A stretch of DNA of 64,000 nucleotides, taken from an uncultured cyanobacterium (GTDB lineage: Bacteria; Cyanobacteriota; Vampirovibrionia; Gastranaerophilales; Gastranaerophilaceae). The stretch covers positions 67,666 to 131,665 of the forward strand of contig CABUXT010000003.1 in assembly GCA_902495705.1 (NCBI GenBank), written 5' to 3'. The translations under genes and the position numbers were made by a program. Positions 61,343 to 64,000 of the stretch are shown here, one piece after another. The first letter of the stretch is position 1; each line of letters starts with the position of its first letter. Under the pieces are notes generated by a model. That model was not told where the DNA came from, made no database searches, and was given only the letters and a program-made list of their open reading frames with translations.

Positions 61343-63310
61343 ATGAAAAAGATTAAGAACAAATTATTTTATATAAATTCGTTTTTATTATATATGTTTT
61401 TGGCGATAGTAGCTTTTGCACTGTCTTTTATATATTTAGAGCCAAATGTTAAGAGCTTTTTTATTTCAACATTTATGGCGAATAAGGTTGGGTCAAATGA
61501 TATATTAGAAATTATTATTGATGATGCAAATCCTGAATATTGGCCATGGACAAAGACTATGTATACGGATTTGCTTGACTATTTTTCAACTTATGCTAAG
61601 CCAAAAGTTATCGGCTTGGATGTGTTTTTACCTTCAATAAATCCTAATACGGATTCGGATAAAGCCTTTTTGAATAAAATTAGCAAAATGGACAATTTAG
61701 TTGTGACTTTTCTTCCAAATACGACAAGTGGAGAAGAAGATAAGCAGTTTTTAGCAAATTTTCAACAAAAACAGTCTCTATCCGTAAATGAAGAAGCACT
61801 TGGTTGGAATACTCAATATCACAACATTACTAAGGTTGACCCTGAATATTATAGTGTTGCCAAAAATTTCGGTTTTGTAAAAGTTAATCCTGATAGTATC
61901 GGTAACAGATTATTTACAGGCATAAATGTTATGAAAATCGGAGATGCATATTATCCGTCATTGGCATTTAAAATGTATTTATTAGCCAATAAAACTAATG
62001 AACTTGTTTTGAATGATTTTAATGTATATGTTCCTGCTACTGGTTTAAAGATCCCTAACAAATTGAATCTTGATGGACTGGTTCAATCTGATATCAGGTA
62101 TTATGCGAATAGATTAGCACAGCAAAACGGAAAATTAATTGACACTCATTCATCTCATTATAGTATTCATGCTGCTGATATTTTAAATAGCTATAAACAT
62201 TTAAAGGCAGGCAAATTAGAAGAAAATGATATTTCGCCTGATGTATTTAAAAATGCAGTTGTATTTATAGGTGTAAATATTTCAGGACCGGCGGATGATA
62301 TATTTAGAACTCCTATTCAAGAACGTCACGCCGGTGTAGATGTTCAAGCAACAATGTATGATAACCTTGAAAACGGATATTTTATGCATTCTGCAGGATT
62401 TTTCCCACAGTTGCTTAATTTGCTGTTGTTATCACTTGTGACTTTTATTCTTATTCTGCGATGCAGATTTATCAAATCATTGTTACTGGTGACTTTGATG
62501 GATTTTATATTCTTTGCACTAGTCGGAATATGCGCGTATAACGGTTATTTAATGAGTTTTATCAATCCGATAGTTGTTCAGTTTGTAACATTGATTTTTG
62601 GATATTCTTTCAAATTTATCTCAGAAAGTCGAAACAAGGAAAAAATCAAGCAAGCGATGGGCAAATATTTGTCAAACGACATTATGAAAAATGTAGTAAG
62701 TAATATTGATGATTTGAAACTTGGCGGAAAGCGTGCAATTGTAACCGTGTTATTTTCTGATATCAGAGGGTTTACAAGCTTGAGTGAAAAAATGTCAGCC
62801 GAAGAGGTTTCAATGATTTTGAACGAATATTTTTCAGAAATGGAGCCGATTATCACCAAATATAACGGCGTAATTAATAAATTTATCGGTGATGCGGTTA
62901 TGGCAATTTTCGGTGAACCTATTCAAGATATAAATCACCCTCAAAATGCGGTCAAATGTGCTTATGAGATGCTTAAAAAAGTTGAATATTTGAGAGAAAA
63001 ATGGTTGTACGAAGGTAAACCGAAAATCGAAATCGGTGTTGGTATAAATACAGGTGAAGTTTTTATCGGCAATATCGGTACCGAAAATCGTATGGAATAC
63101 ACTGTAATTGGTGATACAGTAAACTTAGCATCAAGAATTGAAAGTTATAACAAGGTTTATAAAACGAATTTGCTTGTGAGCAGTTCGACTTACGCAAGTA
63201 TTGCTGATATTGCGGATGTAATTAAAATTTCCGAGGTTCAAATCCGTGGTAAGGCTAAGAAAATGAATATTTACGAAGTTTTGCGTATTGATATGAAGAA
63301 GGGAAATTAA
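61343..63310 (+). CDS. Adenylate cyclase with CHASE2 sensor domain
   Basis: A 655-residue membrane enzyme. After one N-terminal helix comes an extracytoplasmic CHASE2 domain (about 40-335; IDDANPEYWPW and FIGVNISGPADDIFRTPI are typical), then three transmembrane helices, and a class III cyclase domain (about 455-640). Metal ligands D473 (FSDIRGFTS) and D517 (FIGDAVMAIFG) are 44 apart. A Lys in NKFIGD and Asp in VIGDTVNLA argue for ATP over GTP. An extracellular signal probably controls cAMP. It is divergent from the eda operon and stands alone. Confidence 0.9.
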   Translation: MKKIKNKLFYINSFLLYMFLAIVAFALSFIYLEPNVKSFFISTFMANKVGSNDILEIIIDDANPEYWPWTKTMYTDLLDYFSTYAKPKVIGLDVFLPSINPNTDSDKAFLNKISKMDNLVVTFLPNTTSGEEDKQFLANFQQKQSLSVNEEALGWNTQYHNITKVDPEYYSVAKNFGFVKVNPDSIGNRLFTGINVMKIGDAYYPSLAFKMYLLANKTNELVLNDFNVYVPATGLKIPNKLNLDGLVQSDIRYYANRLAQQNGKLIDTHSSHYSIHAADILNSYKHLKAGKLEENDISPDVFKNAVVFIGVNISGPADDIFRTPIQERHAGVDVQATMYDNLENGYFMHSAGFFPQLLNLLLLSLVTFILILRCRFIKSLLLVTLMDFIFFALVGICAYNGYLMSFINPIVVQFVTLIFGYSFKFISESRNKEKIKQAMGKYLSNDIMKNVVSNIDDLKLGGKRAIVTVLFSDIRGFTSLSEKMSAEEVSMILNEYFSEMEPIITKYNGVINKFIGDAVMAIFGEPIQDINHPQNAVKCAYEMLKKVEYLREKWLYEGKPKIEIGVGINTGEVFIGNIGTENRMEYTVIGDTVNLASRIESYNKVYKTNLLVSSSTYASIADIADVIKISEVQIRGKAKKMNIYEVLRIDMKKGN

Positions 63311-63312
63311 TA

Positions 63313-63909
63313 GTCACCCTGAACTTGATTTAGGGTCTATCCGTTCGATTAAAAGAAGCGCAAATTTATCCAAATTTTAAAATAAACATTGATAGATTCT
63401 GAATAGGATAAAATTTATGTCGCTACGCTCCTTGATTTTTTATCCTTTCAGAATGACATTATTTTATAAATGTAGATTAAAGTAGTGTAGGGAAAACGAA
63501 GTGTCCCCACAAAGTAATATTGTCGGCATAGCAATGCCGACCTACAATTTAAGGTCTCTAATTAAACACATCGGTCTATGTCATTCTGAACTTGATTCAG
63601 AATCTTTTTAATAATCGACAATTTAGCAAATGTTGTTATTGATAAACAATGATTATTGAAAGGATTCCGAAATAGTCTTGGATTATTGGCGGCTCGACCG
63701 GCTCAACGCAGTTCTCGCCAAGACGTGCTGGGTTCGTTATGCTCACACGGCGCACTTGCCAAAATCCGCAATTCGGAATGACAATGTTTACTTTGTTTGG
63801 CTAGAGACCCTGAAACGAGTTCAGGGTGACAACTTTAGATTCATGTATTACAAGGAGCGATATTTTACAAATAAAACAATAGCCATTACAACGTGACGTA
63901 GTAATCCTC
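63313..63909. repeat. Dense cluster of intergenic palindromes at the window end
   Basis: 63313-63339, short type (one wobble pair); 63395-63457, long type with loop core CTACGCTCC; 63481-63514, the GTGGGGACACCTCG...CCC type (inverted copy of 40889-40921); 63522-63546, the GTCGGC...GCCGAC type; 63580-63606, ATTCTGAA/TTCAGAAT; 63663-63782, GATTCCGAA/TTCGGAAT around a ~100-nt insert; 63804-63830, ACCCTGAA/TTCAGGGT; 63841-63909, the GTATTACAAGGAGCG...GACGTAGTAAT type. 63910-64000 shows nothing I recognise. Confidence 0.85.
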
Positions 63910-64000
63910 AACAAGTAGGTCAACAATCCGACAATAGCCAAAAGTGAACAATCAAACAAAACGAGTAAACTACAAAAGCCGAATTTGTTTGAGGAACGAA

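Noticed and set aside
63678..63896. ORF of 72 residues on the plus strand in the terminal palindrome cluster
   Set aside because: It runs through three palindromes and their loop insert. There is no ribosome site and the translation has no recognisable domain, so it is a chance frame.

Overview
The window is AT-rich bacterial chromosome with housekeeping content: ribosomal proteins S7, S12 and S16, trigger factor, ClpP/ClpX, PolA, ProS, glutamine synthetase, RecN, two tRNAs and a sigma-70 family factor. I see no phage, plasmid, CRISPR array, transposase or rRNA. My best guess is a non-photosynthetic relative of Cyanobacteria of the gut Gastranaerophilales (Vampirovibrionia, 'Melainabacteria') type. 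The clues are low GC, a prepilin with an A/FTLAE processing site, a Tic20/Ycf60-like membrane protein, CsaB, an AMIN-like exported protein and an N-terminus beginning MGMAASQARLL, which I associate from memory with that group. No photosynthesis gene is present. The assignment is an inference.

Layout. 1-2.5 kb: end of a Gfo/Idh/MocA oxidoreductase, then a CDP-alcohol phosphatidyltransferase, trmL and an NAD(P)H-hydrate dehydratase, closely packed. 2.5-4.2 kb: a small unknown gene, speD and an orphan OmpR-type response regulator. 4.5-11.8 kb: rpsP, then tig-clpP-clpX, then polA with an exported protein. 11.8-15.4 kb: tlyA, a TatD nuclease and a 648-residue unknown protein with an HExxH site. 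15.9-21.9 kb: glnA, panD, proS, two cell-envelope or TPR genes and an SMR transporter. 22.2-26.5 kb: mtnP, two YggT genes, trkA and trkH. 27-30.6 kb: an AMIN-like membrane protein, a Ser/Gly/Cys-rich small protein and a large flagellin-like helical protein. 31-38 kb: wecB, glutaredoxin with a ligand-less hybrid-cluster-protein homologue, rpsL-rpsG without fusA/tuf, a Tic20-like/TPR pair and a coiled-coil protein. 38.2-47.3 kb: AI-2E-type permease, radical SAM enzyme, exported protein, histidine phosphatase, leuD-like, SEC-C protein, recN and a zinc-finger-SPFH protein. 47.4-57.9 kb: sigma factor, tRNA-Val, two paralogous four-Cys exported proteins, a prepilin, an LppM-like lipoprotein, rlmD-like, pgi, trxB and a patatin-like lipase. 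57.9-63.3 kb: tRNA-Leu, an eda-kdgK-csaB-flavoprotein operon and a CHASE2 adenylate cyclase.

The most striking non-coding signal is in the long intergenic gaps. They are filled by several families of short palindromes, more GC-rich than their surroundings. The commonest family occurs at least 18 times in four arm variants in which both arms change together, so base pairing is kept. Some palindromes carry a related module of about 60 nt inserted in the loop. The same module sits in loops of two different palindrome families, which suggests a nested, possibly mobile, miniature-element system. No RAYT-like transposase is in the window.

Functional links. speD and mtnP fit polyamine synthesis and methylthioadenosine salvage. 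trkA/trkH form a potassium uptake system. eda-kdgK make pyruvate and glyceraldehyde-3-phosphate from 2-keto-3-deoxygluconate, beside pgi in the wider window. wecB and csaB point to surface polysaccharide. Many exported proteins of unknown function (11.4, 20.8, 41.1, 48.7, 49.1, 50.6 and 54.7 kb) look lineage-specific.
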